NCBI GenBank assembly: GCA_016212795.1 | Contig: JACRDT010000003.1 | Coordinates: forward strand, 1-64,000 | Length of the DNA stretch: 64,000 nucleotides | Source: Elusimicrobiota bacterium | Lineage (GTDB): Bacteria; Elusimicrobiota; Elusimicrobia; UBA1565; UBA9628 | Direction of reading: 5' to 3' | Shown: positions 15,540 through 25,300 of the stretch, in pieces | Position numbering within the stretch: the stretch's first letter is position 1 | How the letters are laid out: every line of letters begins with the position of its first letter | Made by a program: the position numbers and the translations under genes | Notes under the pieces: model-generated | Told to the model about the DNA's origin: nothing | Database searches by the model: none | Seen by the model: only the letters and a program-made list of their open reading frames with translations

Positions 15540-18212
15540 TCATCTCCTCAGCCCGAATCTTCCCGCCAGCCTCTTCGCCTCGGGGCTGATGCTCGGGCTC
15601 TGCCGGACGTTCAGCTGTTTCGCCTCGTCTTCGACCAGAGGCCTCATGTACTCGTAGATCTCGGACAAGTCCTTCTTCCCGTCTTTCAACGACTTGAGGA
15701 AGTAGTAGGTGAAGACGCCATGGCCTTTCTCGGGCGACGACGTGCTGATCTGGCCGCCCTGGGTCGCGGACAGCACCGCCATGTTCGGGGGAAGGGCCGC
15801 GCTCGACGGCGTCATGACCAGCGGCCTCGCCCCTCTCGCCAGGACGCTTCTTCCTCCCGCGCCCGAGAAGCACGCGTCGAGGACGACGACGACTTCGGCG
15901 ACGCGCAGCTTCCCGAGGCTCTCATAGAGGCCCCTGAGGGGGATGCCCGTGTCCGAGAGGTAGTTCGGGTCGCCGTCGTAGGGCACGATGTACGCGTTGC
16001 CGGTCGCCGGGTCGGGCGAGCCGTGGCCGGAATAATAGACGAGGACCCTGCTGTTCGGCTTCGCCATGTTCGGGAGCCAGGTCCTGATGATCTTCTCGAT
16101 GGCGGATTTCGTCGCCTTCTCGTCCGTCAGCAGCTCGATGTTCCTCTCCTTGAAGCCCAGGGATCTGGCGTAATCCCTGGCCAGCCTCGCGTCGTCGTAG
16201 GAGTAGTCCGACTTCGGGACGTTCTGATAGCCTTCGATGCCGATGATGACCGCGATGTCGTTGTCGCCCATGAGGGTCTGAGCTGGGCTGAAGGATGGGT
16301 TGTCGATATCCGACTTGACGGCGGGTTTGGCCCCCCCCTGACGCGGCTTGGCGCCATCAACGGCGGCCTGGACGATGGCTTGCAGGTCCTCCTTCTTGAC
16401 GGCGGGCTGGGAGGCCTGGCCCACGAACGGCCTCAGCTTCTCGAGCATCTTGACCCCCTCCTGGGCTTCCTGGGCGGATGATTTGCCCAGCTCCACCGCC
16501 GCGACATCGATATCCGCACCTTTTCCAAGGAGGAATTTGGCGACGTCGGTTTTGCCGTGGTAGGCGGCGCTCTGCAAGGGCGTCCAGCCGCGCTCATTGC
16601 CGGCATTCACGTCGGCGCCTTTGTCCACGAGGAGCTTCACGAACTCGAGCTTGCCCTTCTCCGCGGCATTGTGCAGCGGGGTGGTGCCGTCCTTGTTCTT
16701 GGCGTTGATGCCGACGGATCTCTCGATGAACAATCTGACGGCGAGACCGTCCTTGTCATGGGTCAGAGCCGCGTAGAGCGGAGTCCAGCCCAATTCGTTC
16801 AGGAGCGTCGCGTCAGCGCCCTTGTCCACGAGAAGTCCGGCCATGTCCGCGCGGCCCCAAGTCGCGGCGCGGTGGAGAGGCGTGTCCTGGCGGGCATCCT
16901 TGGAATTCACATCCGCGCCATGTTCGATGAGGAATCTGGCGATGTCGACCTTCTCGGCTCCGGACAGCGGGGTCCAGCCGCCCTTGGAACTGGCATTCAC
17001 ATCCGCGCCGGCTTCCACAAGGACCTTCACGGTGTCGGCGTGGTTGTAGGCCGCGGCCCGGTGGAGCGGCCGGAGGCCTTCCGCGTTCCGGGCATTCACC
17101 GAGGCCCTGTGGGCGATCAGAAGTCCGACCATGTCGGTCTTGCCCGCGGACGCGGCCGCGTGCAGCGGCGTGTTGCCGTCGTTGTCCTCGGCTCCCACAT
17201 CGGCGTCTTTGAAGAGGAGCTTGGCCGTCTCGGTCCGGCCTTCGTAGGCGGCCGCGTGCAGAGGCGTCCGGCCGTTGGCGTCCTTGACGTTCACGTTGAC
17301 GCCCTTCTCGACCAGGAGCCTGGCGATGTCGGTCTTGCCCTTGGACGCGACCCAATGGAGCAGGGTCTTGCCATCCTTGTCTTTGGCGTTGAAATCGACT
17401 CCTTGGTCGATCAGGAGTTTCGCGATCTCCGTCTTGTCGTGGTCCAAGGCTTGGGTCAACAGGCTCTCTCCCTCCTTGTTCCGGGCGTTGATGTCAGCGC
17501 CCTTCCCGATGAGGAGTTTGGCGACGTCCGTGCTCTCGTGGACGATGGCCACGGCCAGCGGAGGGTCGCCCTCCTCATCGCGGGCATTCACGTCAGCTCC
17601 TTTGTCGATGAGGAGCCTGGCGTTGTCCAGCATGCGGTAGGATACGGCGACGTGCAGCGGGGTCCTGCCTTTCTTGTCCCTGGCGTTGACTTGGGCGCCT
17701 TTCCCGAGAAGGAACCGGATCGTCCCGGTGCTCTCGATCGCCGCATGGTGCAGGGGGGTGTAGTCGTCGTTGTTCCGGAAATTCACGTCGCTGCCCTTGC
17801 CGATCAGGAGGTCCGCGGTATCGACATGGTTGGTTCGGACGGCGATGTGCAGGGCATTGGCGCCGTACTGGTCCGCGGCGTTCACATCCGCGCCTTTCTT
17901 GATGAGGAGCCTGGCCATGTCGGTCTGGCCGCTGAACGCGGCTTCGTAGAGCGGGGTGTAGCCGTACTGGCTCTTGGCGTTCACGTCCGAGCCTTGATCG
18001 ATGAGGCGCTGGGCGATCTCGATGCGGCCGCGGGACGCGGCGCGGTGCAAGGGGATCTCGCCGTTCCCGTCCTTGGCGTTCACGTCCGCGCCGTTCCTCA
18101 GGAGCTCGGCGACCTTGTTCAGGTCGCCGCTCTCGGCGGCGTCATGAAGCGGCCCCGCGGCGAGCTCGACCGAAAGCAGCACCCATGCGGCAGAGAGCAA
18201 GGAAACGATCAT
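15540..18212 (-). CDS. Ankyrin-repeat protein with C-terminal caspase-like protease domain
   Basis: 890 residues: a signal-like N-terminus (1-20), then about 17 ankyrin repeats of about 33 residues (GADVNAKD.G.TPLH.AA pattern; repeat 13 is shortened), a Lys/Gln-rich linker, and a peptidase C14 (caspase/metacaspase-type) domain from about residue 650. The catalytic dyad is visible: His in VLVYYSGHGSPDP and Cys in VVVLDACFSGAGG, with VIIGIEGYQN as the first strand. Ankyrins probably bind a partner and the protease cuts after basic or acidic residues, as in related domains. If the signal is real it acts in the periplasm or outside. It could serve in stress, interbacterial or host interaction; no inhibitor or substrate gene is evident nearby. 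Confidence 0.88.
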   Translation of the reverse strand: MIVSLLSAAWVLLSVELAAGPLHDAAESGDLNKVAELLRNGADVNAKDGNGEIPLHRAASRGRIEIAQRLIDQGSDVNAKSQYGYTPLYEAAFSGQTDMARLLIKKGADVNAADQYGANALHIAVRTNHVDTADLLIGKGSDVNFRNNDDYTPLHHAAIESTGTIRFLLGKGAQVNARDKKGRTPLHVAVSYRMLDNARLLIDKGADVNARDEEGDPPLAVAIVHESTDVAKLLIGKGADINARNKEGESLLTQALDHDKTEIAKLLIDQGVDFNAKDKDGKTLLHWVASKGKTDIARLLVEKGVNVNVKDANGRTPLHAAAYEGRTETAKLLFKDADVGAEDNDGNTPLHAAASAGKTDMVGLLIAHRASVNARNAEGLRPLHRAAAYNHADTVKVLVEAGADVNASSKGGWTPLSGAEKVDIARFLIEHGADVNSKDARQDTPLHRAATWGRADMAGLLVDKGADATLLNELGWTPLYAALTHDKDGLAVRLFIERSVGINAKNKDGTTPLHNAAEKGKLEFVKLLVDKGADVNAGNERGWTPLQSAAYHGKTDVAKFLLGKGADIDVAAVELGKSSAQEAQEGVKMLEKLRPFVGQASQPAVKKEDLQAIVQAAVDGAKPRQGGAKPAVKSDIDNPSFSPAQTLMGDNDIAVIIGIEGYQNVPKSDYSYDDARLARDYARSLGFKERNIELLTDEKATKSAIEKIIRTWLPNMAKPNSRVLVYYSGHGSPDPATGNAYIVPYDGDPNYLSDTGIPLRGLYESLGKLRVAEVVVVLDACFSGAGGRSVLARGARPLVMTPSSAALPPNMAVLSATQGGQISTSSPEKGHGVFTYYFLKSLKDGKKDLSEIYEYMRPLVEDEAKQLNVRQSPSISPEAKRLAGRFGLRR

Positions 18213-18330
18213 CGTTCAAGGCCTCCGTCAGCCGGCGACTCGGTCCGACAGGACCATTCTGCCAAATCGCGGCCGCCGATGCCATCCCGGACGACGAGGT
18301 CGCCCGCGGCCCCAGGGCGGGGCGGGGAGC

Positions 18331-18726
18331 TCAGACGGCCTTCGCCGCGATCTCGATCTTGGGCGGGTCCTGGAGGTGCCGCTTGACCGCGCAGGTCTCG
18401 GCGGCCAGGACCAGGCTCTGCAGGTACTTCTCGGGGAACGTCTTGGGGACCCGGATCTCGATGGCGACCTTGGTGACCAGGTGCTTGACGGGGTCCCAGT
18501 CCATGGACTGGCGGAGCTCGATGCCCTCCGTCGGGATCTGGCGCTTCTGGCAGAACGCCAGGACGAAGAACCCCGCGCAGGTGCCCAGGGACGCTAGGAA
18601 GAGCTCGAAGGGGGAGGGGGCGCTCCCGTCCCCGCCGGACTCCTTGGGCTGGTCGGTCATGAGCGTGTGCCCGTCGAATCCGGCCGCCACCTTCCTGCCG
18701 CCTTTGAAGCTGATCGTCATCTCCAT
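18331..18726 (-). CDS. OsmC family peroxiredoxin-like protein
   Basis: A 131-residue OsmC/Ohr-fold protein. The two redox cysteines are in ASLGTCAGFFVLAFC (first Cys) and LAAETCAVKRHL (second Cys), with the usual SAPSPFELFLASLG segment before the first. OsmC proteins reduce organic hydroperoxides and, in some branches, handle persulfide or polysulfide. The start at 18726 is fixed by AAGGAGGG at 18739-18732. It diverges from a persulfide-sensor-type ArsR gene across a 24-bp palindrome, so the regulator probably controls it, and a role in reactive sulfur defence is a reasonable inference. Confidence 0.85.
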   Translation of the reverse strand: MEMTISFKGGRKVAAGFDGHTLMTDQPKESGGDGSAPSPFELFLASLGTCAGFFVLAFCQKRQIPTEGIELRQSMDWDPVKHLVTKVAIEIRVPKTFPEKYLQSLVLAAETCAVKRHLQDPPKIEIAAKAV

Positions 18727-18748
18727 GGTCGCCCTCCTTGACCTAATG

Positions 18749-18772
18749 ATTAGAATATTATAATATTCTAAT
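18749..18772. promoter_or_regulatory. 24-bp perfect palindrome: operator with shared divergent promoters
   Basis: The half-site is ATTAGAATATTA followed by its exact reverse complement. It contains TATAAT on the plus strand (18759-18764) and on the minus strand (18762-18757), so one palindrome carries the -10 boxes of both divergent genes. A bound dimeric regulator would block both. The plus-strand -10 is 8 nt from the regulator's ATG (18773), which implies a leaderless transcript on that side. Confidence 0.75.
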
Positions 18773-19078
18773 ATGTTACGCAAGGCCTCCGGCGCCATGC
18801 TCGGGAGGTGCGAGAGCGCGGCCCGGTCGCTCAAGCTCCTCGCCCACCCCCAGCGCCTGCGCATCCTCTGCCACCTCGCGGACGGCGAGAAGACGGTGCG
18901 CGACCTAGAGGCGCTCTGCGGGGCCTCCCAGTCGCTGGTCTCCCAGTCCCTCGCCCGGATGAGGAGCGAGGGGCTGGTGGCCTGCCGTCGCAGGGGACAG
19001 TTCGTGGCCTACCACATCGAGGACCCCAGGATCCTCAAGCTCATCGTGTCCCTGCACGAGGTCTTCTGCCCATCATGA
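18773..19078 (+). CDS. ArsR-family regulator of the BigR/SqrR persulfide-sensing type
   Basis: A 101-residue winged-helix repressor: LLAHPQRLRILCHLADGEK, recognition region ASQSLVSQSLARMRSEGLV and wing RRRGQFVAYHIED. Cysteines at 33 (RILCHL) and 99 (HEVFCPS) are 66 residues apart, the same spacing as the sensor pair of BigR (42/108) and SqrR (41/107), which form a tetrasulfide bridge with sulfane sulfur. The next gene is a rhodanese-DUF2892 fusion and the divergent gene is OsmC, a context typical of these sensors. The ATG directly follows the operator palindrome; an alternative ATG is at 18797. Its stop overlaps a possible ATG at 19075. Confidence 0.85.
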   Translation: MLRKASGAMLGRCESAARSLKLLAHPQRLRILCHLADGEKTVRDLEALCGASQSLVSQSLARMRSEGLVACRRRGQFVAYHIEDPRILKLIVSLHEVFCPS

Positions 19079-19092
19079 ACGAGGAGGATGCC

Positions 19093-19599
19093 ATGGACCC
19101 GGTCATCATCGACGTCCGAGAGCCTGACGAGTTCGACGCCCAGCACGTCACGGGGTCGGTCCTGGTCCCCTTGTCCCGGTTCGACCGCTCCGCGCCGGGC
19201 GTGCTCCGGCTCGCGGCCGGCAGGAAGATCCTGCTCCTGTGCCGCAGCGGCCATCGGGCCGAACTGGCCCGGCTCGCGCTCGAAGGGCTAGGGTTCGGCG
19301 GCCGGGTCGACGCGCAGGTCTTCCCCGGCGGGATCCTCGAATGGGCGCGGCAGGGCAAGCCCGTCGTGACCAGGGCGGCGGCGCGGCTGCCCATCATGCG
19401 GCAGGTCCATCTCGTGGCCGGAGGGGTGGTCCTGTCGGCGGCGCTCCTGAGCCTCTACGCGGACCGGCGGGCCGCCTGGCTGGCCGTCCTCGTCGGGGCC
19501 GGCCTGCTCGTCTCGGGCGCCACGGGCTTCTGCGGCCTGGCGAAGGTCCTCGCGCTCATGCCGTGGAACAAGCTCCCCGCGGAGGCTCCAGAGGACTGA
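19093..19599 (+). CDS. Rhodanese-DUF2892 membrane sulfurtransferase (YgaP-like)
   Basis: 168 residues: a rhodanese domain (VIIDVREPDEFDAQHVTGS) with active-site Cys in LLCRSGHRAELA, followed by a DUF2892 membrane part with two helices (VVLSAALLSLYADRRAAWL, LVGAGLLVSGATGFCGLA) ending in LMPWNK. This matches E. coli YgaP, which moves sulfane sulfur at the membrane. ATG at 19093 is preferred because GAGGAGG (19081-19087) lies 5 nt upstream; ATG at 19075, overlapping the regulator's stop, is possible. It is probably repressed by the upstream regulator and induced by persulfides or sulfide. Confidence 0.85.
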   Translation: MDPVIIDVREPDEFDAQHVTGSVLVPLSRFDRSAPGVLRLAAGRKILLLCRSGHRAELARLALEGLGFGGRVDAQVFPGGILEWARQGKPVVTRAAARLPIMRQVHLVAGGVVLSAALLSLYADRRAAWLAVLVGAGLLVSGATGFCGLAKVLALMPWNKLPAEAPED

Positions 19600-20645
19600 T
19601 GGATCAGGATCCCCCGAAGGATCCCCCCCGCGCCGAGATCGTCAAGGCCGGCCGATGGGACGGGGAGCGGCGCAGGCTCTGGCTCCGGCGAGGCGTCGCC
19701 ATCCTGATGCTCCTGCCCATCGCGGGCTTCGTCCTCGACTACGGCTACAGGCGGTGGCAGGACTCGGGGCCCCCCCGGGGCGCAGCGGCCAAGATCGACT
19801 TCAAGACCCCGGGGGCCGCCCCGGCGGCTCAGGCGAAGCTTGCGGCCCTTCCCGCCAAGCCCGCCGGGTCGCTCACCCCCATCCTCGGAGGGCCGGCGGC
19901 CGCGCCGCCCCCGGCCTCCGCCCCGACGCCGGCCCTCCCGGCAGCCACGGCGCCCGCGCCTCCCGCGGCGCAGGCCGCGCCCCCGCCCGACACCGAGGAG
20001 CCCCCCCAGGAACGGGATTTCTACCGCCGCCAATACAAGGAGTTCGACGTCCCGGGAGTCGCGGACAAGACGCGCCCGAAGCTCCAGCCCAAGCCTTTCA
20101 CCGGCCCGACCGCCGTCAAGGATTCCATGCCGCGCGCCCCGGGGCCCAAACGCGTCATGTACCTCACGCCCGACCCCGGCCAGAGCAAGCCCGAGGCGGG
20201 GCGCTCGAAGACCGCGGCCCCGCCAGACCAAGACCCGGGGCCCGCCGACGAGGAGCAGCGGCCCCGGGAGGAAGAGCCTCCAGCGGGGCCGCCGCCGGCG
20301 CCTCCGCCCGCACCGGCTCCCCCGCCAGTCCCGAAGCCGGCGCCGGCGCTGCCTCGGCCCAAGAGCGGCGTCACGCCGGCGCCTCCCGCCTCCGACACCG
20401 GCCGCCCCAACGACCGCCAGCCCGCCGCCGAGACGACGGGCAAGCCCCCGGACCCCTCCTCCCCGCCCCGCAAGCCCGAGCGCGACGGGAGGTGCGCCTC
20501 AGGCTGGGTGAAGAACAGCTTCACCGGCTTGTGCTACGCCAGCAAGCAGTCCTGCGTCAACGGGTCGAACCAGCGGTGCACCTTCGGCCTGTGGGACCAC
20601 GTGGTCTGCGGGGGCAAGCGGTACGACAAGACGTGCGGGCCGTAG
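19599..20645 (+). CDS. Pro-rich single-span membrane protein with six-Cys C-terminal domain
   Basis: A 348-residue protein with a short charged cytoplasmic head, one transmembrane helix (GVAILMLLPIAGFVLDYGY, about 31-49), a long Pro/Ala-rich linker and a compact C-terminal domain of about 50 residues holding six cysteines (RCASGW, GLCYAS, QSCVNG, QRCTFG, VVCGGK, KTCGP). The cysteines probably form three disulfides outside the cytoplasm. I do not recognise the family. Its ATG overlaps the rhodanese stop (TGATG), so it belongs to the reactive-sulfur operon by position, though it may be a passenger. Confidence 0.6.
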   Translation: MDQDPPKDPPRAEIVKAGRWDGERRRLWLRRGVAILMLLPIAGFVLDYGYRRWQDSGPPRGAAAKIDFKTPGAAPAAQAKLAALPAKPAGSLTPILGGPAAAPPPASAPTPALPAATAPAPPAAQAAPPPDTEEPPQERDFYRRQYKEFDVPGVADKTRPKLQPKPFTGPTAVKDSMPRAPGPKRVMYLTPDPGQSKPEAGRSKTAAPPDQDPGPADEEQRPREEEPPAGPPPAPPPAPAPPPVPKPAPALPRPKSGVTPAPPASDTGRPNDRQPAAETTGKPPDPSSPPRKPERDGRCASGWVKNSFTGLCYASKQSCVNGSNQRCTFGLWDHVVCGGKRYDKTCGP

Positions 20646-20654
20646 CGCGGCGGG

Positions 20655-21968
20655 CTACTTCGGCGGGAGCTTGGCCCGCAGGCTCTTCGCGGCGCCAGCC
20701 TCGTCCTCGAGCCATTCCTGGCCGCTCTTGAGGTCCTTGACCTTCACCTTGCCCCTGGCGGCCTCGTCCGGCCCGATGACGAGGACCAGCGAGCACCCGC
20801 GAAGGTCGGCGAACTTGAACTGGTCCCGGAGGGGCTTGAGGCCCGGGTAGACGTCCGCGGACAACCCTTCGCCCCTGAGCGCCGCGGCCAGGCCCAGCGA
20901 CCGCTCGCGCAGCTCCTCGGCGAAGACCGTCACGCACGCGTCCGGCCCGCCGGCCGCGACGCCCTGCCGTTCCTCCAGGATGAGCATGAGGCGCTCGAAC
21001 CCGAGGGAGCCCCCGGCCGCGGGGACCGACCGGCCGGAGAACTTGCCCGTCAGGCCGTCGTAGCGGCCGCCGCCGCCCAGCGAGCCGGCCAGCCCGGGGT
21101 GCTTGAACTCGAAGACCGGGCCGGTGTAGTAGTCGAAGCCCCGCACCAGGCTCGGCACCAGCCTGAACCGCTCCGGCTTGCCGAAGACCCCGCCCAGGGT
21201 CTTGATGATGCGCGAGAGCCGGTTGACGGCCTCGGGCGCCAGGCTCCTGAGGCGCTCGAGGTCGCCCTCGGGAGCCAGCACCTTCTCCCTGACCACTCTG
21301 GCCGCCTCGGGCCCGACGAGCGTCGTCATCTCGCCCATGAGCCGGTCCTCGGGGACCTTGTCGATCTTGTCGAGCAGGATCATGGCCTCGCCACGCTTGT
21401 CCTGCGGGATGCCCGCGGCGTCGAGCAGGGCGGCCACCAGGGTCCGGTCGTTGAGGGCGACCGTCGCGCCTTCGACGCCCAGCTCCAGCAGCGCCGAGAA
21501 CATGGCCGAGATGACGTCCACCTCGCACCCAAGGTGGTCCGAGCCGATGATGTCCACATCGCACTGGTAGAACTCGCGGTACCGGCCCTTCTGCGCCCGC
21601 TCCGCTCTGAAGACCGGCCCGATGTTGAAGGCCTTGAAGGGGTGGGGCAGGCTGCTCTGGTGCCGGACGTAGTAGCGCGCCAGGGGCAGGGTGAGGTCGA
21701 AGCGCAGCCCCAGGTCGGCGAGCTCCGATGTCCCCTGGGAAAGCTCGAGCTTCTCGCCGCGCTTGAGGATCTTGAAGACCAGCTTCTCGTTCTCGCCCCC
21801 GGCCTTGCCCATGAGGACGCTCAGCTCCTCCACGCAAGGCGTGGCGATCTGGGAGAACCCGAACGACCGGTAGACGCGGGAGATCGCCTCCACAGCCCGG
21901 GTGCGCAAGGCCTGGACCGGCGGGAGGAAATCCCTGAATCCTGACGGCGGCGTGACGGGTATGTTCAA
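20655..21968 (-). CDS. hisS: Histidyl-tRNA synthetase
   Basis: A 437-residue class II aminoacyl-tRNA synthetase. Visible: N-terminal GFRDFLP, motif 1 region, motif 2 FRAERAQKGRYREFYQCDVDIIG, histidine-specific RGFDYYTGPVFEF, GGGGRYDGL and motif 3 GGSLGFERLMLI. The C-terminal anticodon-binding domain runs from about residue 335. Length is normal. The best start is a TTG at 21968, because no ATG or GTG lies in frame before the conserved N-terminus. The TTG is 8 nt after a TAGAAT -10 box (21982-21977), so the mRNA may be leaderless. It is convergent with the Pro-rich gene 10 nt away. Confidence 0.95.
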   Translation of the reverse strand: MNIPVTPPSGFRDFLPPVQALRTRAVEAISRVYRSFGFSQIATPCVEELSVLMGKAGGENEKLVFKILKRGEKLELSQGTSELADLGLRFDLTLPLARYYVRHQSSLPHPFKAFNIGPVFRAERAQKGRYREFYQCDVDIIGSDHLGCEVDVISAMFSALLELGVEGATVALNDRTLVAALLDAAGIPQDKRGEAMILLDKIDKVPEDRLMGEMTTLVGPEAARVVREKVLAPEGDLERLRSLAPEAVNRLSRIIKTLGGVFGKPERFRLVPSLVRGFDYYTGPVFEFKHPGLAGSLGGGGRYDGLTGKFSGRSVPAAGGSLGFERLMLILEERQGVAAGGPDACVTVFAEELRERSLGLAAALRGEGLSADVYPGLKPLRDQFKFADLRGCSLVLVIGPDEAARGKVKVKDLKSGQEWLEDEAGAAKSLRAKLPPK

Positions 21969-21976
21969 GGGACGAT

Positions 21977-21982
21977 ATTCTA
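21977..21982 (-). promoter_or_regulatory. -10 box of hisS
   Basis: TAGAAT on the minus strand (21982-21977) ends 8 nt before the TTG start of hisS. No strong -35 box is visible. The spacing implies transcription starting at the start codon. Confidence 0.4.
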
Positions 21983-22309
21983 CATCATCGTCCGCCCGAC
22001 GCGCACGCGGCCGCCGCCCAGGCCGACGAAGAGCGCGGCTGCCATGAGGCCGAGCCCGAGCAGGAGCAGGGGGATGCCCAGCGGGGCGGCCACGATCGAG
22101 ACCGTCAGCAGCGCCCCGAGGCAGGCCGAGGCCAGGCCCGCGCAGCCCAGGACCAGGGCGGACGCCGCCCTCGCGGCCAGCCCGCGCAGGAACCCGGACG
22201 GCCCGCGGCTCCCGTCACACGGCCGAAGCGACTCGGTCCCGGCGGGGCCGATGACCTCCGTGGGCTCGAGTACCTCTAGTGCCGCGACCTTGTCGGGGGG
22301 ATGCTCCAT
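21980..22309 (-). CDS. Small hypothetical membrane protein
   Basis: A 109-residue protein with a polar N-terminus (EVLEPTEVIGPAG) and two closely spaced hydrophobic helices (ASALVLGCAGLASACLGALLTVS and LGIPLLLLGLGLMAAALFVGLGG). I recognise no family. It lies between the coiled-coil gene and hisS on the same strand. A TACGAT (22323-22318) lies 8 nt before the ATG, a possible leaderless promoter. It could be a real small envelope protein; its composition is plausible but there is no motif support. Confidence 0.5.
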   Translation of the reverse strand: MEHPPDKVAALEVLEPTEVIGPAGTESLRPCDGSRGPSGFLRGLAARAASALVLGCAGLASACLGALLTVSIVAAPLGIPLLLLGLGLMAAALFVGLGGGRVRVGRTMM

Positions 22310-22327
22310 CCGCCCCTATCGTAGCAA

Positions 22328-25300
22328 TTAGCCCTTGTTGCCGTCCTTGTCCCGCTCGCGCCGCTCCAGGTCCCGCAGCCGCCGCTCGTAGTCCTTGTGC
22401 AGGGCCGTGCGCTCCTCGTTGAGCTTGTGGAGCTTGTCCTCGTAGGACTGGGCTAGGTCGATCTTGACCTGGTTGATCTCGCCGCGCAGGTCTTTCTCGA
22501 GCTTCTGGTAGCGCTCCAGGAGCTCCTCCTCCTTCTGCATGAGGTAGGTGCCCGTGCGCGCCTTCTCGCCTTCGAGCTGGGCGAACTTCTCGCGGTGGGA
22601 ATCCTCCATCTCCTTGACGCGCTTCTCGTGCTGGGCGCGCAGCCCGTCGCGCTCGGCGTCGGCCCCCGCCTGGAGCGCCTTGTTCTTGCGCTCGAATTCG
22701 GCCTCGAACTGGGCCTTCCGGTCGGCCTGGGATTTCTCGGCCTCGGCCAGCCGGGCCTCGATCTCGCGCTGCGACGCGGCGAACTGGGCGCGCAGGGCCG
22801 CCACCTCGCGCTCGACGAGGTCCTTCTTCTGCAGGTTCCAGGCGTTCTCCTTCGCGACCCACTCGCTCGTCGACCTCTTCTCGAGCTCGATGTACTTGAG
22901 CTCGAGGGCCTCCTCGCGGGCCCGGGACGCCGTGTCGAGCTCGGTGCGGGACTTGTAGAGCTGGTCGTCGTAGTTGATGATGAGCTCCTTCTCCTTGGCC
23001 ACGAGCGCGGCCTCGGCCTCCTTCTGCCGGGCGCGCATCGTCTCCTCCAGCATCCTCTGCCGGCCCTCGAAGGCCGCCTCGAGCTCGCGCCGCCGGTTCT
23101 CCAGCTCGCGCTCCCGCTGGGCCTCCCAGTCGCCGCGCTCGCGGGCGAAGGCGTCGCGCTGGCTCTTCATCCATTGCGCCTCGCGCGCCGAGAGGGCCGC
23201 CTGAAGCTCGGCCTCCTTCTTGACCCACGCCTCCTGGTATCTGGCCTCGAGCCCGGCGAGCTCCGCCATGCGGGCGTCGATGGCCTTCTTGAGCTCCATC
23301 TCCTTCTGCCGGAACTGCTCCTGGGCCTGGGCCTCCCGGTTGCGCGCCTCGACCATGAGCTGGACCCGCAGCGCCTCGAGCTCCTGGTGCCGGGTCTGCC
23401 AGGACTCCTCGAGCGCGGCCGCCTTGCGGGAGGATTCCGTCTCGATCTCCTTGACCCGCGAGGCGAACTTCTCCTCGAGCTCCAGACGCATCGCGTTGAG
23501 CAGGGCCTCTTTTTGGCGGTAGCCGGTCTCGATGCGCTCGCGGTCGGCGTTGAGGATGGTCTCGCGCTGGGAGACCCAGTCCTTCTCCCGCTGGGCCCAG
23601 GAGTTCTGCAGCGAGGATTGGTCCTGGGCGAACTTCTCGCGGAAGGCGCTCTCCATGGCGGCGTAGCGCTCCTCCATGAGGGACTTGTCCCGCGCCAGGC
23701 CGGCCTCGCACTGCTTCCGGAAGGCCTCCTCCTTGGAGGCGATCTCCGCCCTGAGCTGGGCTTCCTTCATGAAGAACTCGTTGCGCAGGACCTTCTCCTT
23801 CTCGAGGTAGGCGGCCTCGAGCTGGGATTCCAGGCCCTTGTACTTGGACTGGATGTCGGCCCGCTCGGATTGCACCTGCGTCCGCTGGGTCCTGAGCTCG
23901 GCTTCCTTGGACTCGCTCCAGGCGCGCTGGGACCTCTCGCGTTCGTTCTCCCACTCCAGGTCCTTGAGCCGGAAGCGCTCCTCGAGGGCCCGCTCCTTGG
24001 CCTGGAGGGCGGCGTCCTGGTCGGCGGCGGCCTGCGAGGCCTTCTTCCTATATTCCTCGTCTAGCTGGGCCAGGCGCTGGTCGTACTGCGACCGCAACTG
24101 GGCGGACTCGGCCAGCGCCCGCTGGCCGAACTCCGCGCGGAGCTTCTGGTCCGCGTCCTCGTGGGCCTTGAGCCACCGCTCCTGCTCGGCCGCGAGGTCC
24201 CGCCTCAGGGCGGCCTCCCGCTGGAGCAGGGCGGACGTGAAATCCTCCTCCTTCTTGCGATAGAGGTCCTCGAGAGACTTGCGCTCCCTGGCGAGGTCGA
24301 GGCGGTGCTGGTCCCGGGCCATGTCGAGCGTCGCCTGGTGCTCGGCCATGAGGTGCTTTTCCCGCTCCTCCCACTCCCGCACCAGGGTCTCCTCCATGAG
24401 TCGGGCCCGCTCCTCGAGGGCCTTGCCCTTGGCGGCGTTGGTCCGCTGGAGGTCCTCCGACTTGGCGCGATGGGAATCCTCGAGCTCCCGGAGCCGGGCC
24501 TGGTAGTGCGACTCCATGTCCTGGACGGTCTTGAGGCGGCTCTCCTCGGAGGCCCTCTTGCCGGCCTCGAACTCCTCCTCCCGGCGGCGCAGGCGCCCCT
24601 CGATGTCGGCGCGCTCCTTCTCCAACTGCTGGCGGCCCTCGAGCATCAGGGCGTCGAACCTCTCCTGGAGAGTGCCCCACTCGGCCTTCTCCTTGGCCGC
24701 CAACTGGGCCTCCATCTCTCGGAACTTGCGGGACAGCTCCTCCTCGCGGACGCGGTACTGCTCGTGCAGCTCCTGGTCCTTCCGGAAGACCTCGTCCTCG
24801 CGCTTCTCGAGGGCCTCCTCCCGCCCCTTGACCCTCTCCTGGAGGGCGCGTTCCTTCTGGACGAACTCCCGCTCCATGGCGTCCCGCTGGGCGGCGAGCT
24901 CGGCGCGGCTCTTGCCCATGCTTTCCTCGAGCTTCCTCTGGTTGAGGCGGCCGAGCTCCTTCTCCTTCTGGATGAGCTCGTCCTCGAGGGTCTGGTACTT
25001 CACGATGATCTCGGCCTCGCGCTTCTCGTAGTGCGACATGATCTCGCGGTGCCGCTCCAGGACGCCTTCCTCGAGCTTCGCCTCCTTCTCGCGGTAGTGG
25101 TCCTCCAGGAACCGGCGCTCCACCTCGAGCCGCTCCTGCAGCCTGCCCCACTCGGCCTCGTTCTTGTGCTGGTAGGCCCGCTCGACCTGGGCGAGGCGCT
25201 CGGCGTGCTCCTCCTCCAGCTTCTTGCGCCGGGCATCGAGCTTCTCTTCGAGGGCGTGGACCCTGTCCTCCACCTGGATCTGCTTGATCTCGTAGCGCTC

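Noticed and set aside
16557..18386. Plus-strand ORF of 609 codons opposite the ankyrin array
   Set aside because: Its repeats mirror the ankyrin repeats on the other strand.
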